Positions 15,864-24,289 of a DNA stretch of 64,000 bases are shown here, piece after piece. The position numbers and the translations under genes are program-made. The stretch's first letter is position 1; each line of letters begins with the position of its first letter. The stretch is from Streptomyces lunaelactis (GTDB lineage Bacteria; Actinomycetota; Actinomycetes; Streptomycetales; Streptomycetaceae). Under the pieces are notes generated by a model. The model saw only the letters and a list, made by a program, of their open reading frames with translations, was not told the DNA's origin and made no database searches. The DNA lies in the NCBI RefSeq assembly GCF_003054555.1, contig NZ_CP026304.1, positions 1,364,001 to 1,428,000 on the forward strand, written 5' to 3'.

Positions 15864-17191
15864 CTGCGCGCGGGCGCCGGGCCGGCCGCCGACGCCACCG
15901 CGTCGGCGACCGGCTCGATGTCGTCCATCTCCAGGTCCGAGACAGTGAGCCGCACACCGGGCGGCGCGGACATCCTGAAGCGGGCCCCGGGGGCGACCGC
16001 CCAGCCCGCGTGCAACAGCCGCGCCACCGCGCCGGTCTCGTCGGGGACGGGCACCCACACATTCATCCCGCTGCGCCCATGGGCCTCGATGCCACGTGCC
16101 GCCAGGGCCTGTACGAGCGCGTCGCGCCGCTCACCGTACGACCGCGCGACAGCATTCGGATCCACCGCGCCCGTCGCCCACAGGTGCGCCACAGCGCGCT
16201 GCAGCAGCCTGCTGACCCAGCCGGGCCCGAGCCGCTGGCGTCCCAGGACCCGGTCGACGGTGACGGTGTCACCGGTCAGTACGGCGATGCGCAGGTCCGG
16301 TCCGTACGCCTTGGCGGCGGAACGCACCAGCGCCCAGGTGTCCGTCACCCCGGCGAGGGCGTGCAGCGGCAGATCGACGATGGCGTGGCCGTGGTCGTCC
16401 TCGATGAGCAGGGTGCGGGGGTAGCGGGCGAGAACTGCCCGCAGTTCACGCGCGCGTGCCTCGCTCACCGCGGCTCCGGTCGGGTTCTGCGCCCGGTCGG
16501 TGACGATGAGCGCCCTGGCGCCGTCGGCGAGCGCCCGCTCCACCTCGCCCGGCAGCGGCCCGTCGTCGTCGAGCGCCACGGGCACCGGCCTCAGCCCGAG
16601 CGCGGGCACCAGATCCAGCAGGCTTCCCCAGCCGGGGTCCTCGACGGCAACCGCGTCGCCGGGCCTGAGGTGCGCGGCGAGGATCCGCTCGATGGCGTCC
16701 AGCGACCCGGAGGTGACGGCGAGCGGCCCGTCGGGAACGCCGTCGGCGTCGAGTCCGGCGCGCGCCAGCCGTGCGAACTCCGCGTCGATGGGGGCCCGGC
16801 CGTACAGACCCGGCGCCTGCGCATTGTGCCTGGCCGCGGCGGCGAGGGCGTCGTGCAGCGGCGGCAGAAGCGCGGTGTCGGGGTTGCCCTCACCGAGGTC
16901 CCGTACGCCGGGCGGAGCCTCGACCCGGATGGACCCGCGCGCGGTACTGGCCGGCCTGGGGCGCACCCGGCTGCCCTTGCGCCCCGCGGTCTCAATCACT
17001 CCGCGGTCGCGCAGGGTCCGGTACGCGGACGCGACGGTGTTGGGGTTGACGCCCAGCTCGGTCGCCAACTCCCGCATCGGCGGCAGCAGTTGCCCTGGTT
17101 CCAGCTCTCCGGCGCCGACCGCGCGCTCGACGCTCGCGGCAATCTCCGATGCGCCACGCCCCACGATCCGATACTCTCCTAGCACAAACAT
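15854..17191 (-). CDS. MocR-type regulator (GntR HTH + aminotransferase fold)
   Basis: 445 aa. The N-terminal ~70 residues are a GntR winged helix ([22 protein letters not shown]); the rest is a class I aminotransferase fold with the PLP lysine in [13 protein letters not shown]. Such proteins sense PLP or amino-compounds and usually regulate an adjacent divergent gene. The start ATG at 17191 has no ribosome site and is likely leaderless. The partner begins 30 bp away on the other strand and is a PNPOx-like gene, so a role in vitamin B6 balance is plausible. Confidence 0.9.
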   Translation of the reverse strand: MFVLGEYRIVGRGASEIAASVERAVGAGELEPGQLLPPMRELATELGVNPNTVASAYRTLRDRGVIETAGRKGSRVRPRPASTARGSIRVEAPPGVRDLGEGNPDTALLPPLHDALAAAARHNAQAPGLYGRAPIDAEFARLARAGLDADGVPDGPLAVTSGSLDAIERILAAHLRPGDAVAVEDPGWGSLLDLVPALGLRPVPVALDDDGPLPGEVERALADGARALIVTDRAQNPTGAAVSEARARELRAVLARYPRTLLIEDDHGHAIVDLPLHALAGVTDTWALVRSAAKAYGPDLRIAVLTGDTVTVDRVLGRQRLGPGWVSRLLQRAVAHLWATGAVDPNAVARSYGERRDALVQALAARGIEAHGRSGMNVWVPVPDETGAVARLLHAGWAVAPGARFRMSAPPGVRLTVSDLEMDDIEPVADAVASAAGPAPARSYG

Positions 17192-19023
17192 GAGTATGCA
17201 CTAGTGCAATGGAGTACGCAATGCCGGACGTCTACGAGCCGACCGATCGCACCGTCCCGACCCGCTCCCGCGAGCGCGCCGCGTACGACCGCGAGCTGGT
17301 CCACTCGATACTCGACGAGGCGTACGTCTGCCACCTCGGTTTCGTACGCGACGGCGCGCCCGTCGTCCTGCCGACGCTGTACGCGCGCGTGGACGATCAC
17401 TTGTACGTCCACGGCTCGACGGGCTCGCGCCCCCTGCGCATGGCGGGCGAGACCGACCCGGGACTGCCGGTGTGCCTCACGGTCACCCATGTCGACGGCC
17501 TGGTCCTGGCGCGCTCGGCGTTCCACCACTCGATGAACTACCGCTCGGTCGTCGTCCACGGCACGGCCCACCAGGTCACGACCGTGGAGGAGAAGCGCGC
17601 CGCCCTGGACGCCCTGGTGGACCATGTGGTCCCGGGCCGCGCCGACGACTCCCGCCCGGCGAACGCCAAGGAACTGGCGGCGACGGCGGTCCTGCGGCTG
17701 GACCTTACGGAGGTCTCGGCCAAGATCCGCACGGGCGGCCCGAACGACGACCCGGAGGACGCGACGCTGCCGTACTGGACGGGAGTCGTCCCCCTGTCCA
17801 CCCGGTACGGCACCCCGATCCCGGCGGATGACCTGGACGAGTCGATCGAGGTCCCGGAGTACCTCAAACCACCCCCCGCCGGCGATTGAGGCGCGGGCCC
17901 GGGGCTGAGACCCGAAACCAAGCCCCGCCGGCGATTGAGGCGCGGGCCCGGGGCTGAGCCCCGGTCCGGGAAGGGGCGGGGAACAGGCCCGCCGCAGGCG
18001 CCCCCGCGGGCCCGCACCCACACCCGCACCGCCCCTCCTCCGCCCCACCGCCCCGCGCCTCCGCCGCCGCCAGCCCGCCACCGCCGTCAGCAGCAGCAGC
18101 GTCCCCACCACCGTCGCCGCCATCAGCCGCTCACCCAGCACCGCCACCGCGATGACCGCCGCGCTCACCGGCTCCAGCAGCATGATCACCGAAACCGTCG
18201 CCGATCGCACGACCGCCGCCCCCGCGAAGTAGAGCGCGTACGCGAGAGCCGTCGGCACCGCCGCCACGTACACCACCAGCCAGATCACCCGCCCCAGTTC
18301 GGCCGTGTGCGGCAGCAGCCCCTCCCCGATCGCCATCGGCAGCAGCCCCACCGACCCGATCGCAAAGGCCCACGCGGTCGTGGAGAGCGCGTCGCCGCCG
18401 CCCCCGTCCCGCCCCAGCCACCGCGTCAGCAGCGTGATCGCCGCGTACCCGGCCGCGGAGAGCAACGCGAGCGCGACCCCCAGCGGCCGCACCGTCCCGC
18501 CCTCCCCGCCGAGCACCAGAACCACGAGTCCGGCCAGCGCTCCGGTGATGGCGATGACACCGCCCCGCCCGAGCCGCTCCCCCATGGTCAGCCGCGCGCC
18601 CACGGCGATGAGGACGGGGCCCGCGCCCAGCGTGACGACCGTGCCCACCGCGAGGCCGGTCGCCTGGACGGCAGCGAAGTAGGCGCTCTGGAAGAGTGTG
18701 AGCCCGATGCCCGTAGCGAGAATCCGCAGCACCCGGCGACGCCGCGGCTCCGCGGAACCCCGGGCAGCGCCATCCACCGAGGCCCGCCGGTTGCGGCGCC
18801 CCCGCCATGCCAACGCGCCCAGCAACAGGACGAGTCCGCCCGCGCACCGCCAGAACGACAGCGCCAGCGGTCCCAGGTCGCTCGCCTGGAAGACCAGCGA
18901 CGCGGCCGCGCCGGCGGTCCCCCACGCGACCCCGGCGAAGATCAGATAGAAAAAGCTCCGCCCGACGGCCAAGGGCACGCCGGCAGCAGGAGCGGAAGGA
19001 AGAGCAGCGAAAAATTTCGACAC
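17179..19023 (-). CDS. EamA-family transporter with long antisense tail
   Basis: 614 aa as read. GTG start at 19023 with GGAGAAG upstream. Residues ~1-320 are a full ten-segment EamA transporter, ending in WRRRRRG near 18060. After that there is no stop. The frame passes through the 36-bp repeats and then antisense across the whole PNPOx-like gene to 17179, giving a non-membrane, low-complexity tail. Either the original stop was lost by frameshift or repeat insertion, or the tail is expressed. The membrane domain alone is confidently a DMT exporter of unknown substrate. A second EamA gene lies upstream. Confidence 0.7.
   Translation of the reverse strand: MSKFFAALPSAPAAGVPLAVGRSFFYLIFAGVAWGTAGAAASLVFQASDLGPLALSFWRCAGGLVLLLGALAWRGRRNRRASVDGAARGSAEPRRRRVLRILATGIGLTLFQSAYFAAVQATGLAVGTVVTLGAGPVLIAVGARLTMGERLGRGGVIAITGALAGLVVLVLGGEGGTVRPLGVALALLSAAGYAAITLLTRWLGRDGGGGDALSTTAWAFAIGSVGLLPMAIGEGLLPHTAELGRVIWLVVYVAAVPTALAYALYFAGAAVVRSATVSVIMLLEPVSAAVIAVAVLGERLMAATVVGTLLLLTAVAGWRRRRRGAVGRRRGGAGVGAGPRGRLRRACSPPLPGPGLSPGPAPQSPAGLGFGSQPRARASIAGGGWFEVLRDLDRLVQVIRRDRGAVPGGQGDDSRPVRQRRVLRVVVRAARADLGRDLRKVQPQDRRRRQFLGVRRAGVVGAARDHMVHQGVQGGALLLHGRDLVGRAVDDDRAVVHRVVERRARQDQAVDMGDREAHRQSRVGLARHAQGARARRAVDVQVIVHARVQRRQDDGRAVAYETEVADVRLVEYRVDQLAVVRGALAGAGRDGAIGRLVDVRHCVLHCTSAYSCLC
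17192..17220. promoter_or_regulatory. Candidate MocR operator: direct repeats plus palindrome
   Basis: GAGTATGCA (17192-17200) and GAGTACGCA (17212-17220) are direct repeats exactly 20 bp apart, two helical turns. Between and across them is the perfect palindrome TGCACTAGTGCA (17197-17208). A mirrored ATACTC lies at 17171. MocR regulators commonly bind direct repeats. Confidence 0.5.
17221..17889 (+). CDS. Pyridoxamine 5'-phosphate oxidase-like protein
   Basis: 222 aa from the ATG at 17221, with GGAG at 17211-17214; an ATG at 17209 is possible. PNPOx-like split barrel ([50 protein letters not shown]). The HHSMNYRS motif marks the FMN_bind_2/NimA-like subfamily. Likely binds a flavin; substrate unknown. 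The C-terminus PPPAGD and its stop lie in a dispersed repeat. The entire gene lies antisense to the tail of the downstream EamA frame. It is divergent from a MocR gene. Confidence 0.88.
   Translation: MPDVYEPTDRTVPTRSRERAAYDRELVHSILDEAYVCHLGFVRDGAPVVLPTLYARVDDHLYVHGSTGSRPLRMAGETDPGLPVCLTVTHVDGLVLARSAFHHSMNYRSVVVHGTAHQVTTVEEKRAALDALVDHVVPGRADDSRPANAKELAATAVLRLDLTEVSAKIRTGGPNDDPEDATLPYWTGVVPLSTRYGTPIPADDLDESIEVPEYLKPPPAGD
17874..17964 (+). repeat. Direct 36-bp repeat with hairpin
   Basis: Two identical 36-bp units (17874-17909 and 17923-17958) begin CCCCGCCGGCGATTGAGG. The first contains the stop codon of the PNPOx-like gene. The second ends in the hairpin CCGGGGC-TGA-GCCCCGG (17948-17964). 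Related to the repeat at 1941-2002. Confidence 0.85.
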
Positions 19024-19090
19024 GTGACTTCTCCGTGTGAAGAAACGGGATGGTGGTCGCTCAGCTCCGTCACGCGGGCAGCGACGAACC

Positions 19091-19109
19091 GCTCGGGGAC
19101 ACCCCGAGC
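19091..19109 (-). terminator. Hairpin between two EamA genes
   Basis: GCTCGGGG-ACA-CCCCGAGC, an 8-bp perfect stem, lies between the upstream and downstream leftward EamA genes and may end or attenuate transcription of the first. Confidence 0.5.
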
Positions 19110-19185
19110 CCGGTCTTCGTCAGAGAACGGCCGCCCGCGCTAAGCGGCAGGGGGCGGAAGTACGGTCGAATGCATGATCGGCACT

Positions 19186-20211
19186 TTACGTGGCAGCGTG
19201 CGGGGCGGACAACTCGACTTCGGGCACGGCCGGCTGGGCCACAGTCTCCGGCCCGCCACCCGCCACCGGCCCGGACGGCGCCTTCGGAGACTTCGGTGAC
19301 GTCGATGTCCGGGACTGCGCGATGAACGCCCCCGCCAACACCACCGCTCCGCCGAAGATCTGCGGCGCCGACAGATGCTCCCCCAGCAGCACCCACGCCA
19401 GTACGGTCGCGATCACCGCCTCCAGGCACGCCACCACACCCGCCACCTGCGGCGAGAGTTTGCGTACCGAGATGACACCGGTGACGTACGCGACGACCGT
19501 CGCGATCAGCACGACCCAGCCCAGCAGCAGCCCCGCCGGCACGAGCGTCCCGCCCAGGTCCGCGCTGCCGCCGAGCAGCGCCCAGTCCATGCCCCACGGC
19601 CGCGCGATCACCGTCAGCACCACCGTGCCGATGAGCAGTCCGTACGCGATCACACCCAGCGGATCCGCCGCGTCCTCCCCCTCGCCGCCCTGGTCGGCCA
19701 GGACGAAGTAGCCGACCTGGCAGCACGCGGCGGCCAGCGCCAGCAGCAGCCCGAAGGCGTCGAAGGTCAGCCCCGCCCACACCTCCACCACGCACGCGAG
19801 ACCGGCGACCGCGAGGACGACGCCGACCGCGGCAGCGCGCGTGACCGGCCTGCGCTGTACGAAACGGACCCAGCCGAGGACGAGCGCAGGCGCAAGGTAT
19901 TCGATGAGCAGCGCGACACCCACCGGGATCCGGGAGATCGCCGCGAAGTAGCAGGCCTGTACGCCGGCGACCGCGAGCAGCCCGAAGCCGACCAGCAGTG
20001 CGGGCCTGCGCAGCACCAGGTCACGGTGGCGCCAGGCCACCGGCAGCATGATGAGCGCGGAACCGGCCACTCGCAGCCACACCACATGCAGCGGGTCGAG
20101 ACCCGCTTCGATCAGCGGCTTGGCCGCGACACCTGAACCACCGAATGCGAACGCCGAGCCCAGGGCGAGTCCCAGGCCGGCGCTCCTTCCCCGAGACGCG
20201 TGCATCGGCAC
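19186..20211 (-). CDS. EamA-family transporter (DMT superfamily)
   Basis: 341 aa. Ten transmembrane segments in two EamA halves (GLGLALGSAFAFGGSGVAAK at the start, LSAPQIFGGAVVLAGAF at the end), then a polar Pro/Ser/Ala tail of ~35 residues likely in the cytosol. Exporter of small molecules. The gene is 25 bp downstream of a Clp-N gene on the same strand. A hairpin (19091-19109) separates it from another EamA gene. Confidence 0.88.
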   Translation of the reverse strand: MPMHASRGRSAGLGLALGSAFAFGGSGVAAKPLIEAGLDPLHVVWLRVAGSALIMLPVAWRHRDLVLRRPALLVGFGLLAVAGVQACYFAAISRIPVGVALLIEYLAPALVLGWVRFVQRRPVTRAAAVGVVLAVAGLACVVEVWAGLTFDAFGLLLALAAACCQVGYFVLADQGGEGEDAADPLGVIAYGLLIGTVVLTVIARPWGMDWALLGGSADLGGTLVPAGLLLGWVVLIATVVAYVTGVISVRKLSPQVAGVVACLEAVIATVLAWVLLGEHLSAPQIFGGAVVLAGAFIAQSRTSTSPKSPKAPSGPVAGGGPETVAQPAVPEVELSAPHAAT

Positions 20212-20236
20212 ATCATGTCAGCGGGAGTCAGGAGCG

Positions 20237-20857
20237 TCATCCCCGTGACACATGTCGAGACGCTTCGGATATCCGGCCGGCCAGCAGCGCCGTGTCCACC
20301 CCGCCCCGCTCGAGCACCTCCACGGCACGGCATTCGCGGTCGGCGGCGAGGCAGGCGAGCAGATCGACGCCGCCGGCCCGCTCGTCACCGCGCAGTTCGG
20401 CCCGCTCCAGCGCCCCCTCCATCGCGGTGACCGCCGACGGCGACCACCCCGACAGGTCCGCCCCGGACACACCCGGCACACCCGGCACACCCGGCACAGG
20501 TGACATCTCCGCACCCGCGGCCGCCGCCGCACCCACGTCCGTCCCGCGTAGGACGGGAACCGTGCCGGAGTCCTCCACCGAGCCCTGCCAGCGCAGCCCG
20601 TATCCGATGCTGCGCTGTACGAGATAGCCGAGCACCCGGGCGATCTGCGGTCCGCCACCGACGACCGTCCGCACATCCGGGTCCGATTCGATCAGCGAGT
20701 GCAGCAGATGAGCCGTGTCGATCTGCCGGTCGCCATCGCGCAGCGCCCTTCTGCGCGCACCCGCGACCACCGAGGCCAACTCCACGGTGAGTCTGGCGCC
20801 GATCTCGGTACGGGTGGCGGCGGGCTGCTGAGGCACCCGCGGGACAGGGCTTTGCAC
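20237..20857 (-). CDS. Clp N-terminal-domain protein
   Basis: 206 aa from a GTG at 20857 (MQSPVPRVPQQPA), with GAGGTGGG upstream; the longer frame to 21289 is not homologous. It has two copies of the Clp-N double-helix repeat (RRALRDGDRQIDTAHLLHSL; RAELRGDERAGGVDLLACL) but no AAA+ domain. Such ClpS/ClpC-like adapters may bind peptides or regulate a Clp ATPase. A 9-bp tandem repeat (ACACCCGGC) encodes VPGVPGVPGV in the linker between the repeats. Co-directional with the EamA gene downstream. Confidence 0.75.
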   Translation of the reverse strand: MQSPVPRVPQQPAATRTEIGARLTVELASVVAGARRRALRDGDRQIDTAHLLHSLIESDPDVRTVVGGGPQIARVLGYLVQRSIGYGLRWQGSVEDSGTVPVLRGTDVGAAAAAGAEMSPVPGVPGVPGVSGADLSGWSPSAVTAMEGALERAELRGDERAGGVDLLACLAADRECRAVEVLERGGVDTALLAGRISEASRHVSRG

Positions 20858-21187
20858 ATCTCCCACCTCATCAGCTCCCAGGGGCCCGTGCGTCGCCGTG
20901 GGGGCCCATTTCCACATCCCACGGAGGTTGGGCAGGCACGGCCGGTTTCTCCTCCTTACGGATGAGATCACGACAGTTCTCCCCGGCGCGCGGCTCACCA
21001 ATCTGTTCCGGGCGGCCGTCCACTGCCACGACGAGGGACCCCACCCCGCACCTCGGACTGGTTCGACTCCGCCGCGATAGGGCAGCTCCAACTGGCCGAA
21101 CTGATCTGACTGTTCATCAGTATTGAATGTTCGGACGGGTGCGGCTACGTTCCGCGACACCGGAACCCGACGAGAAGGGGTGGTCGT
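20858..21187. other. Intergenic region without gene
   Basis: About 330 bp lie between the divergent Clp-N and SRPBCC genes. No credible protein or RNA gene is seen. A dyad CTGAT-N10-ATCAG is at 21103-21122, close to the SRPBCC start, and may be part of a promoter or operator. Confidence 0.5.
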
Positions 21188-21616
21188 ATGGCCGAAGTGA
21201 GTGCCGAGGCCCGTATCGAGGCACCGGCCGAGAAGGTCTGGGCCCAGCTGACGGACTTCACTGCCTACGACCAGTGGAACGCCACCCACACCAGCTTCCC
21301 CAAGGGCGGGCCCGCAACCCTTGAGCTGGGAGCCACGTACGAGGAGAACATGAAGCTCATGGGGTTCCCCGCCGAAGTCGCCTGGACCGTGGAGGAGTTC
21401 GAGGCCGGCCGGGTGCTGGGCATCAGGGGCAAGGGCCCGATGGGCGTCAATGTCGGCAACCGCTACACGCTCACGCCGGACGGGGACGGCACAAAGGTGC
21501 GCATCGACGGGGAGTTCACGGGAGCCGCGGTGTCACTGATGGCCGGCAAGCTCAAGGACTCGGCGACCGCCGCGCTCAACGAGTCACTGCGCAAGCTGGG
21601 CGGTCTCGTCTCCTGA
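21188..21616 (+). CDS. SRPBCC-family protein
   Basis: 142 aa, ATG at 21188 with GAAGGGGTGG upstream. The sequence (AEVSAEARIEAPAEKVWAQL, then GGPATLELGATYEEN) shows the START/Bet v 1-like helix-grip fold, which binds hydrophobic ligands. It resembles the toxin Rv0910-like group, but no antitoxin is adjacent and a toxin role is not supported here. A strong bidirectional terminator follows at 21661-21698. Confidence 0.85.
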   Translation: MAEVSAEARIEAPAEKVWAQLTDFTAYDQWNATHTSFPKGGPATLELGATYEENMKLMGFPAEVAWTVEEFEAGRVLGIRGKGPMGVNVGNRYTLTPDGDGTKVRIDGEFTGAAVSLMAGKLKDSATAALNESLRKLGGLVS

Positions 21617-21660
21617 TCAACGCCACCTGATCACCGGCACCCGACCCTCGCACCGGCGCA

Positions 21661-21698
21661 CGAGCGGGGCCCCGCGCACATGCACGGGGCCCCGCTCG
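21661..21698. terminator. Bidirectional terminator hairpin
   Basis: A perfect 14-bp stem (CGAGCGGGGCCCCG and its complement) with a 10-nt loop lies between the convergent SRPBCC and PadR genes. Confidence 0.85.
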
Positions 21699-21707
21699 CG
21701 CCGCGAG

Positions 21708-22307
21708 TCAGTTCTCGTCGGCGAGGATGAGATAGAGCTTCTTACGGGCTTCGTTGATGACCGAGACAGCCTTCTGCCGCTGCTCGGTGCTGCCGGTCTT
21801 CCAGACCTGACCGAACGCCTCCATCAGGCCGAATCCGGCCTGCCGGATCTCGTTGACGGTCTCCCAGTCGACTCCGCGCCCGGCCTCTTCCCACGGGGCA
21901 TCCGGCCCCGATTCGGCCTCGGCGCGTCCGGTTTCGGTGAGCGTGAACAGCTTCTTGCCGCCCTCGCTCCGGCTGGTGATCAGACCTTCGTCCTCGAGCA
22001 GCTGGAGCGTCGGGTAGACCGAGCCGGGGCTGGGCCGCCAGGCCCCGCCGCTGCGCTCGCCGATCTCCTGGATCATCTCGTAGCCGTGCATCGAGCGGTC
22101 CTTCAGCAGAGCCAGGATCGAGGCGCGCACGTCACCGCGCCGCGCCCTTCCCCGACCGCCGCCACGACCGCGTCCACCGCCGAAGGGTCCACCGCCGAAC
22201 GGCGGTCCGAACGAACCGAACGCCCCGCGCCGCCCCTCGAAGTCGCCCCGACCCTGATGGCCGGGCCCGCAGTTCCCATGACCCTGACCGTGTCCTTGTG
22301 AACGCAT
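21708..22307 (-). CDS. PadR-family transcriptional regulator
   Basis: 199 aa from the ATG at 22307, AAGGAG seven bases upstream; the open frame continues to 23297 without homology. It starts with a long Gly/His/Arg-rich N-terminus (MRSQGHGQGHGNCG...), then a PadR winged helix (RASILALLKDRSMHGYEMIQ, SPGSVYPTLQLLEDEGL) and a C-terminal dimerisation helix. The disordered glycine-rich head is seen in several actinobacterial PadR proteins. It is divergent from a phzF-like gene, and a strong operator candidate lies between them. Confidence 0.9.
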   Translation of the reverse strand: MRSQGHGQGHGNCGPGHQGRGDFEGRRGAFGSFGPPFGGGPFGGGRGRGGGRGRARRGDVRASILALLKDRSMHGYEMIQEIGERSGGAWRPSPGSVYPTLQLLEDEGLITSRSEGGKKLFTLTETGRAEAESGPDAPWEEAGRGVDWETVNEIRQAGFGLMEAFGQVWKTGSTEQRQKAVSVINEARKKLYLILADEN

Positions 22308-22322
22308 CGCTACGCTCCTTCC

Positions 22323-22358
22323 ATCGTTGATCTGTCGCGATGCGTCAACGATATATCG
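22323..22358. promoter_or_regulatory. Candidate PadR operator
   Basis: Two overlapping palindromes lie just upstream of padR. The inverted repeat is ATCGTTGA (22323-22330) and TCAACGAT (22345-22352). CGATATATCG (22349-22358) is a perfect 10-bp palindrome. They are 15-50 bp from the start codon, so autorepression and control of the divergent gene are likely. Confidence 0.6.
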
Positions 22359-22445
22359 GAATAGGTCGGCTGACAACACCCAATCGGTCCAGCAACCGCG
22401 AATTGGCCTTGGCCTGCGGCTTTGCCGCACCCCTACGGTCGGTTC

Positions 22446-23267
22446 ATGCGGATTCGAATCGTCGACGCCTTCACCGACCGCCCCTTCGCCGGCAACCCCG
22501 CCGGAGTCCTGCTGCTGGACTCCGACCACTTCCCCGCCGACTCCTGGCTCCAGCAGGTCGCGACGGAGGTGAACCTCTCGGAAACCGCCTTCGCCCACCG
22601 TCTCCCCTCCGGCGGCGAGGCCGACTGGGCACTGCGCTGGTTCACCCCCGCCACCGAGGTCGACATGTGCGGGCATGCCACGCTGGCCACCGCCCATGTC
22701 CTGCACACCACGGGCACCGCGAGCGGCACGGTGCGCTTCACCGCGCGCTGCGGCATCCTGAGCGCCACCGCCCACCAGGACGGCACGATCACGCTCGACT
22801 TCCCCACCGCACCCCTCACGCCCGTCGAGATCCCGGACGGTGTCGCCGCGGCGCTGGGCGCGAGGGTGATCTCGGCCCATGACACGGGCGCGGACATCGG
22901 CGACCTGGTGGTCGAACTGACCGACGAGCGGACCGTACGCGGGCTGACGCCCGACATCCCGGCACTGGTGGCGCACTCCGCGCGCGGCATCATCGCCACG
23001 GCCGCCGCCGAAGACCCGGCCGCCGGCTACGACTTCGTCTCGCGCGGCTTCTTCCCCCGGGTCGGCATCGACGAGGACCCGGTGACCGGCAGCGCGCACA
23101 CGGCCCTCGCGCCGTTCTGGTCCGCGCGTCTTCGCCGCGGCGAACTCACCGGGCTCCAGGCCTCCGCCCGCTCCGGCCTGGTCCGCACCGCACTGCGCGG
23201 CGACCGCACCCTGTTGACCGGCCGAGCCGTGACCGTCATCGACGGCGAGCTGCTCACCGCGCCCTGA
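22446..23267 (+). CDS. PhzF-family isomerase-like protein
   Basis: 273 aa from the ATG at 22446 (MRIRIVDAFTDRPFAGNPAGV). Diaminopimelate-epimerase-like fold: two halves with the catalytic Glu in NLSETAFAHR (about residue 45) and the G-H-A substrate loop in CGHATLATAH (about 78-82), and a second-half GSAHTAL loop. PhzF enzymes act on phenazine precursors or other small molecules; the substrate here is unknown. Divergent from PadR. Confidence 0.9.
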   Translation: MRIRIVDAFTDRPFAGNPAGVLLLDSDHFPADSWLQQVATEVNLSETAFAHRLPSGGEADWALRWFTPATEVDMCGHATLATAHVLHTTGTASGTVRFTARCGILSATAHQDGTITLDFPTAPLTPVEIPDGVAAALGARVISAHDTGADIGDLVVELTDERTVRGLTPDIPALVAHSARGIIATAAAEDPAAGYDFVSRGFFPRVGIDEDPVTGSAHTALAPFWSARLRRGELTGLQASARSGLVRTALRGDRTLLTGRAVTVIDGELLTAP

Positions 23268-23280
23268 CAGGCCGAAACGC

Positions 23281-23314
23281 CAAGGGGCGTACGGCACTCG
23301 CCGTACGCCCCTTG
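23281..23314. terminator. Perfect bidirectional hairpin
   Basis: A perfect 15-bp stem (CAAGGGGCGTACGGC and its complement) with an ACTC loop lies between the convergent phzF-like and CPBP genes. Confidence 0.9.
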
Positions 23315-23327
23315 CTGCCCTCGCCGA

Positions 23328-24128
23328 TCACGGCGTGGGCAGCCACCCCACCCTCCCGGCCAGCAGCGCGTATCCGACAAAGGCCACGATGTCGAGCAGC
23401 GCATGCGCCGCCACCAGCGGCCCGACCCGCCCCCACCGCCGGTAGAGCAGGACGAAGACCACACCCATCACCATGTTGCCGACGAAACCGCCGACGCCCT
23501 GGTAGAGGTGGTACGAGCCGCGCAGCACCGAGCTCGCGACCAGCGCCGCCATCGGCGTCCACCCCAACTGCCCCAGTCTGCGCAGCAGATACCCGACGAC
23601 GATCACTTCCTCCAGTACGGAGTTCTGGATCGCCGACAGGATCAGCACCGGAAATTTCCACCACACCTCGGGCAGTGATTCGGGCACCACGGTGAGGTTG
23701 AAACCGGCGGTGCGCGCCACGAGATAGAAGGCCAGCCCGGCGCTGCCGATGACCGCCGCGACGAGCGCGCCGCGTCCCAGATCGGACCATGGTCTGCTCC
23801 GGTCGAAACCGATCGACCGCAGGCCCGCACCCTCGCGCATCAGCAGATGCGCGACGAGCAGGACGGGCACCAGCGCCGTCGCGATGTCGAAGAGCTGCCA
23901 GGCGAGATCGAGCCACGGGCGCCCGGGGGCGAACGACCCGTTCAGCGTCGCCGCCTGGTCCTTGAGGCCCCCTGGTTTCGTCAGCGATCCGACAAAGCTG
24001 ATCAGCGCCGACACTCCGCTCGCGCCGAGCGAGAGGGCCAGTACGAGCAGCATCTCGGACCGCAAGATCCGTCGCGACATGCCCTCTTGAGGAAGAGAAT
24101 CAGCCACGCGTCCCGCTTCCGCCTGCAC
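23328..24128 (-). CDS. CPBP-family intramembrane metalloprotease
   Basis: 266 aa, about eight hydrophobic segments. The conserved EE-x3-R motif appears as EEVIVVGYLLRRL (about residue 171), followed by SYHLYQG and AHALLDIV with the metal-ligand histidines. These are CAAX-prenyl-protease/bacteriocin-processing relatives that cleave membrane or exported peptides. The first ATG may be extended; an internal MSRRILRSEM is an alternative start. No obvious substrate gene is adjacent. Confidence 0.88.
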   Translation of the reverse strand: MQAEAGRVADSLPQEGMSRRILRSEMLLVLALSLGASGVSALISFVGSLTKPGGLKDQAATLNGSFAPGRPWLDLAWQLFDIATALVPVLLVAHLLMREGAGLRSIGFDRSRPWSDLGRGALVAAVIGSAGLAFYLVARTAGFNLTVVPESLPEVWWKFPVLILSAIQNSVLEEVIVVGYLLRRLGQLGWTPMAALVASSVLRGSYHLYQGVGGFVGNMVMGVVFVLLYRRWGRVGPLVAAHALLDIVAFVGYALLAGRVGWLPTP

Positions 24129-24289
24129 ACCTGCCTCCAGTTGTGTATTCCCGCCTCATCCCCATCCTCGCCCCGCTAGGGTCTCGAATACAGGTACGAA
24201 GATCGCGCGCGACAGGCCGGGGGACAAGCGTCATCGCAATGACGCGGTCCCCTTTTCCTTGCTCATCGTTCAAGGAGGGGCACCACCGC

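Noticed and set aside
20468..20498. A short tandem repeat as a CRISPR-like array
   Set aside because: Only three or four 9-bp units without spacers; they encode VPG repeats inside the Clp-N gene.
21188..21616. SRPBCC gene as a toxin of a TA pair
   Set aside because: Annotation of relatives as Rv0910-like toxins is not backed by a neighbouring antitoxin here; the next gene is a convergent PadR.
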